Assembly (NCBI GenBank): GCA_903902915.1 | Contig: CAIUWR010000064.1 | Location: 1-64,000 of the forward strand | From: an uncultured Hyphomicrobiales bacterium | Lineage (GTDB): Bacteria; Pseudomonadota; Alphaproteobacteria; Rhizobiales; Beijerinckiaceae | Direction of reading: 5' to 3' | DNA: 64,000 bases | Shown: piece by piece, positions 35,210 through 44,167 of the stretch | How the letters are laid out: every line of letters starts with the position of its first letter | How positions within the stretch are numbered: position 1 is the first letter of the stretch | The notes under the pieces: model-generated | Told to the model about the DNA's origin: nothing | Seen by the model: the letters and a program-made list of their open reading frames with translations, nothing else | Database searches by the model: none | Program-made: the position numbers and the translations under genes

Positions 35210-35611
35210 ATGATCGGTATGGTGCTGGTGACCCACGGGCGCCTGGCGACGGAGTTCCGCGCCGCCCTCGAACATGTCGTTGGTCCACAAAAACAAGTGG
35301 AGACCGTGACGATCATGCCGGAGGACGACATGGAGCAACGTCGCAAGGACATCATCACGGCCATTCAGTCCGTCGATGAGGGGTCAGGCGTGGTGCTATT
35401 GACGGACATGTTCGGCGGCACCCCCTCGAACCTCGCCATTTCCGTGATGGAGGGCTCCCGCGTCGATGTGGTCGCGGGCATCAATCTTCCCATGTTGATC
35501 AAACTCGCTTCCGTGCGGGACCAATCAACCCTTGAACAGGCGGTCGTTCAGGCTCAGGATGCGGGACGGAAATATATTTCCGTCGCCAGCCGTATCTTGA
35601 GCGGGAAATGA
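35210..35611 (+). CDS. PTS EIIA component, mannose family
   Basis: A 133-residue EIIA-Man/ManX-like protein. The phospho-acceptor His is in 'VLVTHGRLA' at about residue 9, and 'LTDMFGGTPSNLA' near 66 is the family motif. No EIIB or EIIC is nearby, so it belongs to a regulatory phosphotransferase chain. The ATG at 35210 is chosen because the family begins right there; the frame from 35132 has a long unrelated leader. Overlaps HPr by four bases. Confidence 0.9.
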   Translation: MIGMVLVTHGRLATEFRAALEHVVGPQKQVETVTIMPEDDMEQRRKDIITAIQSVDEGSGVVLLTDMFGGTPSNLAISVMEGSRVDVVAGINLPMLIKLASVRDQSTLEQAVVQAQDAGRKYISVASRILSGK

Positions 35612-35934
35612 TGGACCAGGACGACTGCAACGACTGCGCTGACGCCGCCGCCCCCATCGAGGGCGCGATCTCCCGCATCTTCGAAATTGTGAACCGCAAG
35701 GGCCTGCACGCGCGCGCCACCGCCAAATTCGTGCAATGCGCCGAGAGCTTCGACGCCGAGATCTTCGTCAGCCGCTGCGGCGAGACGGTGGGCGGCTCCT
35801 CGATCATGGGCATTCTGACGCTGGGGGCCGGCATCGGCTCCACCATCACCGTCTTCGCCAAAGGCGCCCAGGCGCAGGAAGCCCTTGAGGGCATCGGCGC
35901 CCTGATCGCCAATCGCTTCGGCGAGGACGAATAG
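35608..35934 (+). CDS. ptsH: HPr-family phosphocarrier protein
   Basis: A 108-residue HPr. The phospho-His lies in 'NRKGLHARATAKF' (about 34) and the regulatory serine in 'GSSIMGILTLGA' (about 66), the target of HprK. It has an acidic N-terminal extension of about 20 residues beyond usual HPr length (about 88). It receives phosphate from an EI located elsewhere and passes it to the EIIA upstream. Confidence 0.92.
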   Translation: MMDQDDCNDCADAAAPIEGAISRIFEIVNRKGLHARATAKFVQCAESFDAEIFVSRCGETVGGSSIMGILTLGAGIGSTITVFAKGAQAQEALEGIGALIANRFGEDE

Positions 35935-35946
35935 GCCGAGCCGGGC

Positions 35947-36031
35947 GCGACAAGACGTCGTCCCCCGGATCGCCCGCCTCCGCCACGGCGGAGCTTGCAG
36001 CGCTATGATCGTATCCAGCCCTAGCGCGTCA
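35947..36031. repeat. 85-bp intergenic repeat, copy 1
   Basis: This segment between HPr and pgi aligns with 62145-62230. Shared blocks include GCGAC..GACGTCG, a CCGCC..CGGCGGAGC-type hairpin (here CTCCGC/GCGGAG, 35978-35993), ATGATCG and a final CGCGTCA. The right end covers the last codons of pgi, so the repeat supplies that stop region. Confidence 0.6.
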
Positions 36032-37661
36032 GCCCCCGCCGCCAGCCGATCAGGCCCGCCGTCGAGCCGTCCAGCCCTTCAAGCGACGCGCCGCGATCCC
36101 CCACGATGGGCGCCAGCCGGTTGCACAGCTCCTTGCCGAGCTCCACGCCCCATTGATCGAAGGGATTGATGTCCCAGATCACCGACTGGACGAAGACCTT
36201 GTGCTCATAAAGCGCGATCAGCCGCCCGAGCTGGCGGGGCGTGAGGGCGCGATAGAGGAAGGTGCTGGAAGGCCGGTCGCCGGGGAAGGTCTTGTGGGGG
36301 GCCAGCGCCGCCGCAGTCTCGGCGTCCAGCCCCTGCGCCAGCAAGCCGGCTTCAGCCTCCGCCAGCGAGCGCCCGCGCATCAGGGCTTCGCTCTGGGCGA
36401 GGCAATTGGCGACCAGCAGCGCATGATGGTGGGGATCGGCCTTCGTCGGCTGCGCCGCCACCAGAAAATCCACCGGGATCACATCCGTGCCCTGATGCAG
36501 CATCTGGAAGAAGGCGTGCTGCCCGTTGGAGCCCGGCTCGCCCCAGATGACCGGAGCGGTGCCCAGCGTCACCGGCGCGCCCGTCCGGGTCACGGATTTT
36601 CCGTTCGACTCCATGTCGAGCTGTTGCAGATAGGCGGGGAACCGCCCGAGCCGTTGGTCATAGGGGATGACCGCATGGGCCTGACAGCCCCAGACATTCC
36701 GATACCAGACCCCCAGCAAGCCCATGAGCACGGGGATATTGTCCTGGAGCGGCGCCTCCTGAAAATGCAGGTCCGCATCGTGGCCGCCGCGCAGAAAACT
36801 CTCGAAGCCATCCGGGCCGATGAAGATGGCGAGCGACAGGCCGATGGCGGACCAGATCGAGTAGCGGCCCCCCACCCAGTCCCACATGCCGAAGATTCGT
36901 TCACCCTGGATGCCGAATTCGGTCACCAGATCGAGCCGCGTCGACACAGCCGCGAAATGATCGCCCACCGCCTCCTCGCCCAGCGTTCCCGCCACCATGG
37001 CGCGGGCGGCCTGCGCGTTGGCCATGGTCTCCTGCGTCGTGAAGGTCTTGGAGCAGACGATGAAGAGCGTGCGCGCGGGATCCAGATCCATCATCGTGTC
37101 GGCGAGGTCGGCGCCATCCACATTGGCGACGAAATGCATGCGCAGGCCCGGCTTGCCGAAGGGGCTGAGCGCGCGGGCCGCCATGGCGGGGCCAAGATCG
37201 GATCCGCCGATGCCGATATTCACCACATCGGTGAAGTGCTGCCCCGTCGCGCCGCGAATGGCGCCATCGCGCACGGCGCTGGCGAAGGCGAAGACGCGCC
37301 GCCGCTCGGCCAGAACCTGCGCCCCGACATCCGCGCCGTGGGCGCGCATCGGCGTTTCGGAAAAATTCCGCAGCGCCATGTGGAGCGCAGGCCGCGCCTC
37401 GGTATTATTGGCCAGATCGCCTGAAAACAGGCTCTCGCGGCGCCGCTCCACCCCTGCCGCCCGGGCGAGGGTCAACAGATGGGCGAGGGTGGCGTCAGTC
37501 GTCCGGTGCTTCGAATAATCGAAGAGCAGGTCATCCAGCGCGACGTGATGGCGCGCGAAACGGTCGGGGTCCGCCGCGAAAAAATCCGCAATGCGATGCT
37601 GGCTGATCTCGACCCGGTGCGCTTCCAGCGCGGCCATGGCTGCGGCGACAGTCTGCGTCAT
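36021..37661 (-). CDS. pgi: Glucose-6-phosphate isomerase
   Basis: A 546-residue phosphoglucose isomerase interconverting glucose-6-P and fructose-6-P. Signature segments are 'VNIGIGGSDLGPAMA' near 150, a 'GSNGQHAFFQMLHQGTD' region near 380 and 'NPFDQWGVELGK' near 500, with the catalytic Glu and His regions intact. The ATG at 37661 preceded by GGGGG fits the normal N terminus; the frame open to 37709 adds a hydrophobic leader not seen in the family. Convergent with HPr. Confidence 0.95.
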   Translation of the reverse strand: MTQTVAAAMAALEAHRVEISQHRIADFFAADPDRFARHHVALDDLLFDYSKHRTTDATLAHLLTLARAAGVERRRESLFSGDLANNTEARPALHMALRNFSETPMRAHGADVGAQVLAERRRVFAFASAVRDGAIRGATGQHFTDVVNIGIGGSDLGPAMAARALSPFGKPGLRMHFVANVDGADLADTMMDLDPARTLFIVCSKTFTTQETMANAQAARAMVAGTLGEEAVGDHFAAVSTRLDLVTEFGIQGERIFGMWDWVGGRYSIWSAIGLSLAIFIGPDGFESFLRGGHDADLHFQEAPLQDNIPVLMGLLGVWYRNVWGCQAHAVIPYDQRLGRFPAYLQQLDMESNGKSVTRTGAPVTLGTAPVIWGEPGSNGQHAFFQMLHQGTDVIPVDFLVAAQPTKADPHHHALLVANCLAQSEALMRGRSLAEAEAGLLAQGLDAETAAALAPHKTFPGDRPSSTFLYRALTPRQLGRLIALYEHKVFVQSVIWDINPFDQWGVELGKELCNRLAPIVGDRGASLEGLDGSTAGLIGWRRGLTR

Positions 37662-37822
37662 CAAACCCCCAAATGAACAAGGTACGAACCCTAACAAGAA
37701 AAATGGCAAAAAAGAGTTTCATTCCCCCAGGCTACCGCAATCTGTGCGGTCGCCCCGTCTTAGCCCTGTTCTAAGGGCTCCCGATAGCCTACACCCCGGG
37801 CGACCCCTCATTGGCAGGCATC

Positions 37823-39634
37823 ATGGCTCCTCCTCTTCTGACTCTGCAAGGCATTGAACTCACCATCAGCGGCAAGCCGCTGCTGGAAGGCGCGGAAATG
37901 TCCGTCTCTCCCGGCGAGCGGCTGGCGCTGGTCGGCCGCAACGGCTCCGGCAAATCCACCCTGCTGCGCATCGCCGCCGCCCAGACCGAGGCGGACAAGG
38001 GCCTGCGGTTCTTCCAGCCCGACGCCACCGTGCGCTATCTGCCGCAGGAGCCCGACCTCAGCGGCTTCGCCACGGTGATGGATTATGTCGAGGCGGGGCT
38101 TGGGCCGGGCGACGAGCCCTACAAGGCGCGCTATCTCCTTGAGCAGCTTGGCCTCACGGGCGACGAGAATCCCGCGCGCCTGTCGGGCGGCGAAGCGCGG
38201 CGCGCGGCCATCGTGCGGGTGCTGGCGCCCGAGCCCGATGTGCTGCTGCTCGACGAGCCGACCAACCATCTCGACCTTCCCGCCATCGAATGGCTGGAAA
38301 AGGAATTGTCGTCCCTGCGCTCGGCCCTCGTGCTGATCAGCCATGATCGACGCTTCCTGCAAAATCTCACCAACGCCACCGTCTGGCTGGATCGCGGCCG
38401 CACGAGGCGCCTCGACAAGGGATTCGGCGAATTCGAAGCCTGGCGCGATCTGGTGCTGGAAGAAGAAGAGCGCGACCGCCACAAGCTCGACCGGCAGATC
38501 GCCAATGAGGAACATTGGGTGCGGCACGGCGTCAGCGGACGGCGCAAGCGCAACATGGGCCGCATGGGTCGGCTCGACGAGCTGCGCTCTCAGGTGCGCG
38601 AGGCGCGCAAGCTGGTGGGCGACGTGCAGATCAGCGTCTCCGAAGGCAATGTCTCCGGCAAGCTGGTCATCGAGGCCGAGCATGCGTTCAAGTCCTATGG
38701 CGAGCGCGCCATCGTCGCCGATTTCAGCACGCGCATCCTGCGCGGCGACCGGGTGGGCGTCGTCGGCCAGAACGGCGCGGGCAAGACCACGCTCATCTCC
38801 ATGCTGACCGGCGCCCTGGAGCCCGACAGCGGCAAGCTGAAGCTGGGCGCCAATGTGCAGATGGCGAGCCTCGACCAGAAGCGCATTTCGCTGGCTGCGG
38901 ATGAATCCTTGAAGGACGTGCTGACCGGCGGCGGCGGCGATTTCATCGACATCAACGGCGAGCGCAAACACGTCATCAGCTATATGAAGGACTTCCTCTT
39001 CACCCCCGAACAAGCGCGCACCCCGGTGTCGCGCCTGTCAGGCGGCGAGCGCGGACGCCTCGTGCTGGCGCGCGCCCTGTCGCTGCCCTCCAACCTTCTT
39101 GTGCTCGACGAGCCCACCAACGATCTCGATCTCGAAACGCTTGATCTGCTTCAGGAGATGATCGCCGATTATCCCGGCACGGTTCTGGTCGTCAGCCATG
39201 ATCGCGATTTTCTCGACCGCGTCTCGACCTCGGTCATCGTCAGCGAAGGCGAGGGGCGCTGGATCGAATATGCGGGCGGCTATTCGGACATGGTTTCCCA
39301 GCGCGGCTTCGGCGTGGGCGGCGAGGCGCCTTCGCGCAAGCAGGAGCGCGAGAAAAAGCGCGCCGCCGCCGCAATCGCTGCGCCCGCCAAGGCCAAGGGC
39401 CGCTTGTCGTTCAAGCAGAAACACGCGCTGGAGACCATCCCGCCCCGCATCGAAGCCTTCCGCGCCCAGCAGGCCGCCCTGCAAGCCAAGCTCGACGATC
39501 CGAACTTCTACAAGAAGGATCAATTCGCCTTCGCCAAGGCCACCACAGACTATGGCGACTTGCAGACGAAGATCGACAAGCTCGAGCAGGAATGGCTGGA
39601 GCTGGAGATGCTGCGCGAGGAGCTGGAGGGGTAA
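37823..39634 (+). CDS. uup: ABC-F family ATPase (Uup-like)
   Basis: A 603-residue soluble protein with two ABC domains and no membrane part. Walker A motifs are '[11 protein letters not shown]' (about 36) and '[11 protein letters not shown]' (about 320), signatures LSGGEARR and [11 protein letters not shown]-terminal coiled-coil (ABC_tran_CTD, last 80 residues) with a conserved 'DPNFYKKD' follows. ABC-F proteins work on ribosomes or DNA intermediates rather than transport. The linker between domains is rich in Arg/Lys. Start at ATG 37823 rather than 37811. Confidence 0.92.
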   Translation: MAPPLLTLQGIELTISGKPLLEGAEMSVSPGERLALVGRNGSGKSTLLRIAAAQTEADKGLRFFQPDATVRYLPQEPDLSGFATVMDYVEAGLGPGDEPYKARYLLEQLGLTGDENPARLSGGEARRAAIVRVLAPEPDVLLLDEPTNHLDLPAIEWLEKELSSLRSALVLISHDRRFLQNLTNATVWLDRGRTRRLDKGFGEFEAWRDLVLEEEERDRHKLDRQIANEEHWVRHGVSGRRKRNMGRMGRLDELRSQVREARKLVGDVQISVSEGNVSGKLVIEAEHAFKSYGERAIVADFSTRILRGDRVGVVGQNGAGKTTLISMLTGALEPDSGKLKLGANVQMASLDQKRISLAADESLKDVLTGGGGDFIDINGERKHVISYMKDFLFTPEQARTPVSRLSGGERGRLVLARALSLPSNLLVLDEPTNDLDLETLDLLQEMIADYPGTVLVVSHDRDFLDRVSTSVIVSEGEGRWIEYAGGYSDMVSQRGFGVGGEAPSRKQEREKKRAAAAIAAPAKAKGRLSFKQKHALETIPPRIEAFRAQQAALQAKLDDPNFYKKDQFAFAKATTDYGDLQTKIDKLEQEWLELEMLREELEG

Positions 39635-39700
39635 ACCTCCCGCTTGCCATCCGCCCGTCTAGCGATGATCATGAGCCTCCAGATCAAACGGGAGGTCCCC

Positions 39701-40414
39701 ATGAGAGTCGTCGCCTTGTTCGCCGCCATCGCTTGCAGCGCGCTCGTCATGACGGGCGCAGCCCGCGCGCAAGACTATGCCGCCATTCTCGCCGCGCCCG
39801 ACCGCACGGATGCGGATCGGCAGAATGACGGCAAACGTAATACGAAGGAATTCCTGCCCTTCATCGGCGCCAAGACCGGGATGAAGATCCTCGATCTTGG
39901 CGCGGGGGCTGGCTACAGTTCCGAATTGCTGGCGCGCTCGGTTGGCGAGAGCGGCAAGGTCTATGCGCAGAACCCCGGCAAATCAGAGAAGCTGGACGCG
40001 CGCATGCAAACCCCGGCCATGCGCAACGCCGTGGCTGTCGCGCGGCCCTTCGACGATCCCGCCCCTGCGGACGCGGGCGCGCTCGACATGGTCACCTTCT
40101 TCTTCGCCTATCACGACACGACCTATATGGAGGTCGATCGCGGGCGCATGAACAAGGCGATCTTCGCGGCGCTGAAACCGGGCGGCTTCTATGTCATCGC
40201 CGACCATTCGGCGCGGCCGGACGACGGGACGACGGTGGGCAAGACCTTCCATCGCATCGCGGAGAACGCCTTGCGGGCCGAGGTCGAGGCCGCCGGATTC
40301 AAACTCGTGGCGACCGGCGATTTCCTGCGCCATCCAGAGGATCAGCGCACGGCGGTCGTGTTCCACAATCCGACCCCCGTGGATGAATTCGTCCTCAAGT
40401 TCCAGAAACCGTAA
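39701..40414 (+). CDS. Exported SAM-dependent methyltransferase-like protein
   Basis: A 237-residue class I methyltransferase fold with 'KILDLGAGAGYSSE' near 57. A clear signal peptide precedes it (hydrophobic core, cut after ARA at about 22). The ATG at 39701 has GGGAGG upstream. Because SAM is cytosolic, an exported methyltransferase fold is odd; relatives of this kind exist in proteobacteria without known function. It overlaps the convergent GH15 gene end by 20 bases. Confidence 0.78.
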   Translation: MRVVALFAAIACSALVMTGAARAQDYAAILAAPDRTDADRQNDGKRNTKEFLPFIGAKTGMKILDLGAGAGYSSELLARSVGESGKVYAQNPGKSEKLDARMQTPAMRNAVAVARPFDDPAPADAGALDMVTFFFAYHDTTYMEVDRGRMNKAIFAALKPGGFYVIADHSARPDDGTTVGKTFHRIAENALRAEVEAAGFKLVATGDFLRHPEDQRTAVVFHNPTPVDEFVLKFQKP

Positions 40415-42224
40415 GGGGCGTTGCGGCAGGGGCCACGGTGGCGCGTTCCGCCGCCGGGCCCATGGCGCGCGACAGATTGACGGCGGTGTTGATCAGGCCC
40501 ACATGGCTGAAAGCCTGCGGAAAATTGCCGAGCATTTCGCCGGTCGCCGGATCATATTGCTCGGCCATCAGGCCCACGTCATTGCACAGGGTCAACAGCC
40601 GTTCGAACAGGGCGCGGGCCTCCCCATGACGTCCGGTGAGCACCAGATTGTCGGCGAGCCAGAAGCTGCACGCCAGAAAGCGCCCCTCGCCGGGCGGCAG
40701 CCCATCCGCCACCACATCGGTCTCGTAACGCAGCGTTAGACCGTCGCGCACGAGGCGTTTTTCGATGGCGGCGATGGTGCCAAGAATGCGCGGGTCGCTG
40801 GGCGGCAGAAAGCCCACCAGCGCCATCTGCAACAGGCTCGCGTCAAGCCAGGGCTCGCCATAAACCTGCGTGAAAGCGTTCTGCTTTGCGTCGAAGCCTT
40901 TCTGGCAAATCTCCGCGTGGATTTCGTCGGCGATGGCGCGCCAGCGTTTTTGATCCGCGCGGTCGCGGGCTGATTGCGGCGGATAGGTGAGCGCGCGGTC
41001 AAAGGCGACCCAGGACATGACCTTGGAATGGGTGAAGTGTCGGCGTCCCGCGCGCATCTCCCAGATGCCTTCATCGGGCTCCCGCCAGACGGTCGCCAGA
41101 TATTCGAGGCTGACGCGCCGCAGCTCCGCGCTGCGCGGATGCGGGGCGAGCCCGCCCTTCACCGCGCGCGCCATGGTGTCCACCAGTTCGCCGCGCACAT
41201 CGAGCTGCATCTGCTCGGCCGCCGCATTGCCGATGCGCACGGGACTGGAGTCGCGGAACCCCTTCAGCCAGGGCGCCTCCCATTCGGTCAGGCGCCGCTC
41301 GCCGCTGACCCCATACATGATCTGCATCTGCGCCGGGTCGCCCGCGATGGCGCGCAGCAACCAGTCGCGCCACGCGGCCGCCTCGTCGAAATAGCCCAGA
41401 TGCATGAAGGCTTGCAGGGTGAAAGTGGCGTCGCGCAGCCAGCAGTAGCGATAATCCCAATTGCGCGCTCCGCCGATCTTCTCCGGCAGAGAGGTGGTCG
41501 CCGCCGCCACCATGCCGCCCGTCGGCCCGAAGGTCAGCGCCTTGAGGGTGATCAAGGAGCGCTTCACCTGATGGGTCCAGGGACCGACATTCGGACAGCG
41601 GTCCGAAAAGTCGCGCCAATATCGCTCGGTATTGGCCAGCGCAGTCATCGCCTCCACCTGGGGCGGCCGTTCGGACAATGAGACGCGATGGGTCAGGAGG
41701 AAGGGCACGCGCTCACCCGCCGCCACCGAGAACACGCCGATGGTGCGCATGTCGCGCCCACGCAAGCGCACGGGCGATTGCAGAAACAGGGTGTCAGGTC
41801 CAGCCACCGCCATGAGCGTGGTGGGATCGGGATGGGTCACCCATGGCACTGTGCGCCCATAGTCGAAGCGAATGACCAGCTCCACATCAAAGGTCACGCT
41901 GCCCTGGATCCCCTCCACGATGCGGATCAGATCGGCGTGCTGATCGCGCGGCGACATGAAGTCGATCACCCGCGCCGCGCCGGTTTTCGTGACCAGATAG
42001 GTGACGAGAATGAGGGTGCCGTCGCGATAGGCGCGCCGCGTCTCGATCACGTCGCGGGCGCAAATGGACCAGTGGCCATTGTCCCGGTCGCCCAGCAGCC
42101 GGGCGAAACAGGCCGCTGAGTCGAAGCGGGGCAGACAGAGCCAGTCAATGGAGCCGGAGCGATGCACGAGGGCCGCCGTCTCGCAGTCCCCGATCATGGC
42201 GTAATCGGCGATCTTCGCGTCCAC
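40395..42224 (-). CDS. Glycoside hydrolase family 15 protein
   Basis: A 609-residue GH15 (glucoamylase/trehalase) enzyme without signal peptide. N-terminal 'GDCETAALVHRSGSIDWLCLP' is read as two motifs typical of the bacterial group; 'GARNWDYRYCWLRDATF' near 265 and 'VRIGNAAAEQMQLD' near 340 line the (alpha/alpha)6 barrel active site. Substrate may be trehalose or a glucan. A GTG start at 42224 preceded by GGAGGG is preferred over an in-frame start at 42284. Confidence 0.88.
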   Translation of the reverse strand: MDAKIADYAMIGDCETAALVHRSGSIDWLCLPRFDSAACFARLLGDRDNGHWSICARDVIETRRAYRDGTLILVTYLVTKTGAARVIDFMSPRDQHADLIRIVEGIQGSVTFDVELVIRFDYGRTVPWVTHPDPTTLMAVAGPDTLFLQSPVRLRGRDMRTIGVFSVAAGERVPFLLTHRVSLSERPPQVEAMTALANTERYWRDFSDRCPNVGPWTHQVKRSLITLKALTFGPTGGMVAAATTSLPEKIGGARNWDYRYCWLRDATFTLQAFMHLGYFDEAAAWRDWLLRAIAGDPAQMQIMYGVSGERRLTEWEAPWLKGFRDSSPVRIGNAAAEQMQLDVRGELVDTMARAVKGGLAPHPRSAELRRVSLEYLATVWREPDEGIWEMRAGRRHFTHSKVMSWVAFDRALTYPPQSARDRADQKRWRAIADEIHAEICQKGFDAKQNAFTQVYGEPWLDASLLQMALVGFLPPSDPRILGTIAAIEKRLVRDGLTLRYETDVVADGLPPGEGRFLACSFWLADNLVLTGRHGEARALFERLLTLCNDVGLMAEQYDPATGEMLGNFPQAFSHVGLINTAVNLSRAMGPAAERATVAPAATPLTVSGT

Positions 42225-42242
42225 GGCCCGCTCCCTCCGCTG

Positions 42243-42260
42243 GCTACCATGCCGGGTAGC
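42243..42260 (-). terminator. Weak hairpin downstream of the ABC export operon
   Basis: GCTACC (42243-42248) and GGTAGC (42255-42260) form a 6-bp stem 29 bases after the permease stop on the minus strand. There is no T run. It may end the ABC operon before the GH15 gene, but the call is weak. Confidence 0.35.
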
Positions 42261-42288
42261 TAGAGCGCGGGGAGGCGATGGCAAGACG

Positions 42289-43242
42289 CTAGGCGCGCAC
42301 TTCCTGACGCTGGAACATCACATAGGCCACGGTGAAGAGGCCGATCACAGTGGCGAGCAACCCGGTGACCTGCGGCCAGACCAGCGCCACGCTCTCGCTG
42401 AAGGGCAGAGGTCCGGCGATGGCGCCCTGCATCTGGGATTGCAGCACGAGACCCAGCGAGCGCGTGCCGGGATTCAGGAAGGCCATGGCCGTCTCGGCGA
42501 AAAGTGTGTTGGGCGACAGGCGCGACAGAGCCTGGCCCACCTCCACGGTGTGCAGGATCGACATGGGATTATAAGGATCGACCGGCGCGAGGAGCGGGGT
42601 GATCTGCGTCACCAGCATGGTCCAGAAAAAGGCGAAGAGCAGCCAAACCGCCAGCGAGGCCAGCGCAGCTGTGGCGGCCGAGCGGAAGGCCACCGAGAAC
42701 AGCATGGCGAGCCCTAGCCAAACGCCCCCATAGGCGATGGCCGCAATGAGGAAGGCGAAGCCGCGCATGACCTCTTCGGTGCCTGGCGGCAGTCCCAGCA
42801 TGAGGATGGCGAGGCCGATGACGAAAATCCACAACGCCGACAGCATGACGGCAAGGGTGGTCAGTCCGGCCATGAATTTTCCGAACAGCAGCGCGTCGCG
42901 ATAGATCGGCTGCGCCAGAATGCGGCTCATGGTCTTGCCATTGAACTCGCTGTTCACGCTGTCAAAACCCAGCGCGATGGAGACGATGGGAATCAGGAAG
43001 CCCAGAAAGGCCGCAAAGGAGGGCAAGGTCTCGCCCTTGGCGGTGGTGAAGATGCGCAAGAACACGAAAGGGTCTTCGCCTACAGCGTCGCGCACCTCGC
43101 CGATGGTCGCGTAAACCGCGCCCGCACCCGTGAGAAAGATGAGCAATTCGAGCAGGCGCATGCGCGTGCTGGAGAGATTGTCCCCCAGCTCCTTCATCAT
43201 CACGGTTCCCGCGCCCGCGAGCGCCGAGCCTTCACGCCGCAT
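42289..43242 (-). CDS. ABC-2 type transporter permease
   Basis: A 317-residue inner-membrane permease with about six hydrophobic segments and a large loop after TM1, as in the GldF/NosY-like ABC-2 group. The ATG at 43242 follows GAGGGG and overlaps the ATPase gene end by about 11 bases; longer frames to 43290 lie fully in that gene. Works with the ATPase and the NEW3 protein, all one minus-strand operon. Cargo unknown. Confidence 0.85.
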   Translation of the reverse strand: MRREGSALAGAGTVMMKELGDNLSSTRMRLLELLIFLTGAGAVYATIGEVRDAVGEDPFVFLRIFTTAKGETLPSFAAFLGFLIPIVSIALGFDSVNSEFNGKTMSRILAQPIYRDALLFGKFMAGLTTLAVMLSALWIFVIGLAILMLGLPPGTEEVMRGFAFLIAAIAYGGVWLGLAMLFSVAFRSAATAALASLAVWLLFAFFWTMLVTQITPLLAPVDPYNPMSILHTVEVGQALSRLSPNTLFAETAMAFLNPGTRSLGLVLQSQMQGAIAGPLPFSESVALVWPQVTGLLATVIGLFTVAYVMFQRQEVRA

Positions 43243-44167
43243 TGGGAATCCCCTCGAAAAAGCGCGCATAGACGTCTTCCAGGCTCGCATGGCCTGCGTC
43301 CATCATGGTGAGGTCGCCACCCGCGCCAACGACGGCCCGGGCGATCTGCGCGCGAATGTCCCCGCTGGCCTCGATGCGGAGCCCCGAGCCCTCGTGCGTG
43401 ACGCGGGTGACGCCCGGCACGGCTGCGAGCGCCCCCTCGAGGCCCTCGCCCTGCGCCTCGATGCGAATGATGTGGGAGCCGCCGAGCACATTGCGCAGCA
43501 GATCCTCCACGCGCCCCATGAGGCCGATCTTGCCCTGACTGAACAGGGCCACGCGGTCGCAGACCGATTGCACGAGTTCCAGCATGTGGGAGGACAGAAG
43601 GATGGTCATGCCGTCCTTCTTCAGGGAGCGGATCAGCTCCAGAAATTCGCGCGTCGATTGCGGATCGAGCCCGCCGGTCGGCTCGTCGAGAATGGCGATG
43701 GAGGCGCCCTTCATCAGGATTTCGGCGATGGCGAGGCGCTGGCGCATGCCGCGCGAATAACCAGCCACAGCCCGCTGTCCCGCCTCGGTCAGGCGCACGC
43801 GCGCCAGCGCATTGGCGATGCGCTCATCGGCTTCCTTATTGGAGAAGCCGCAGAGTTTGGCGGTGTAGCGCAAATTCGCGACGCCCGTCATGTTGTCGTA
43901 AAAGCCGACCTGATCAGGCATGTAGCCGACGCGCCGCTTCACTTCGAGCGGCTGACGCAGCGGGTCGAAGCCCGCCACCATGGCCGTGCCGGAGGTCGGC
44001 TCGGTGAGGCCGAGCAGCATCAGGATGGTCGTCGTCTTGCCCGCCCCATTGGGGCCAAGCAGGCCGAAGACCTCGCCCGGCTCGATCGTCAGGTCGAGCT
44101 TGTCGACCGCCAGCCTCGCCCCGTAAGCCTTGGTGAGCTGCTGCGTGCGGATGACCGGTTCGCTCAT
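43232..44167 (-). CDS. ABC transporter ATP-binding protein
   Basis: A 311-residue ATPase with Walker A 'GPNGAGKTTT' near 40, a variant signature 'YSRGMRQRL' near 138, Walker B 'IAILDEP' and the switch His in 'SSH'. It has a C-terminal DUF-type extension seen in multidrug and NosF-like exporters. It starts within the NEW3 gene stop (ATGA) and ends inside the permease gene start. Energises the permease next door. Confidence 0.92.
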   Translation of the reverse strand: MSEPVIRTQQLTKAYGARLAVDKLDLTIEPGEVFGLLGPNGAGKTTTILMLLGLTEPTSGTAMVAGFDPLRQPLEVKRRVGYMPDQVGFYDNMTGVANLRYTAKLCGFSNKEADERIANALARVRLTEAGQRAVAGYSRGMRQRLAIAEILMKGASIAILDEPTGGLDPQSTREFLELIRSLKKDGMTILLSSHMLELVQSVCDRVALFSQGKIGLMGRVEDLLRNVLGGSHIIRIEAQGEGLEGALAAVPGVTRVTHEGSGLRIEASGDIRAQIARAVVGAGGDLTMMDAGHASLEDVYARFFEGIPNAA

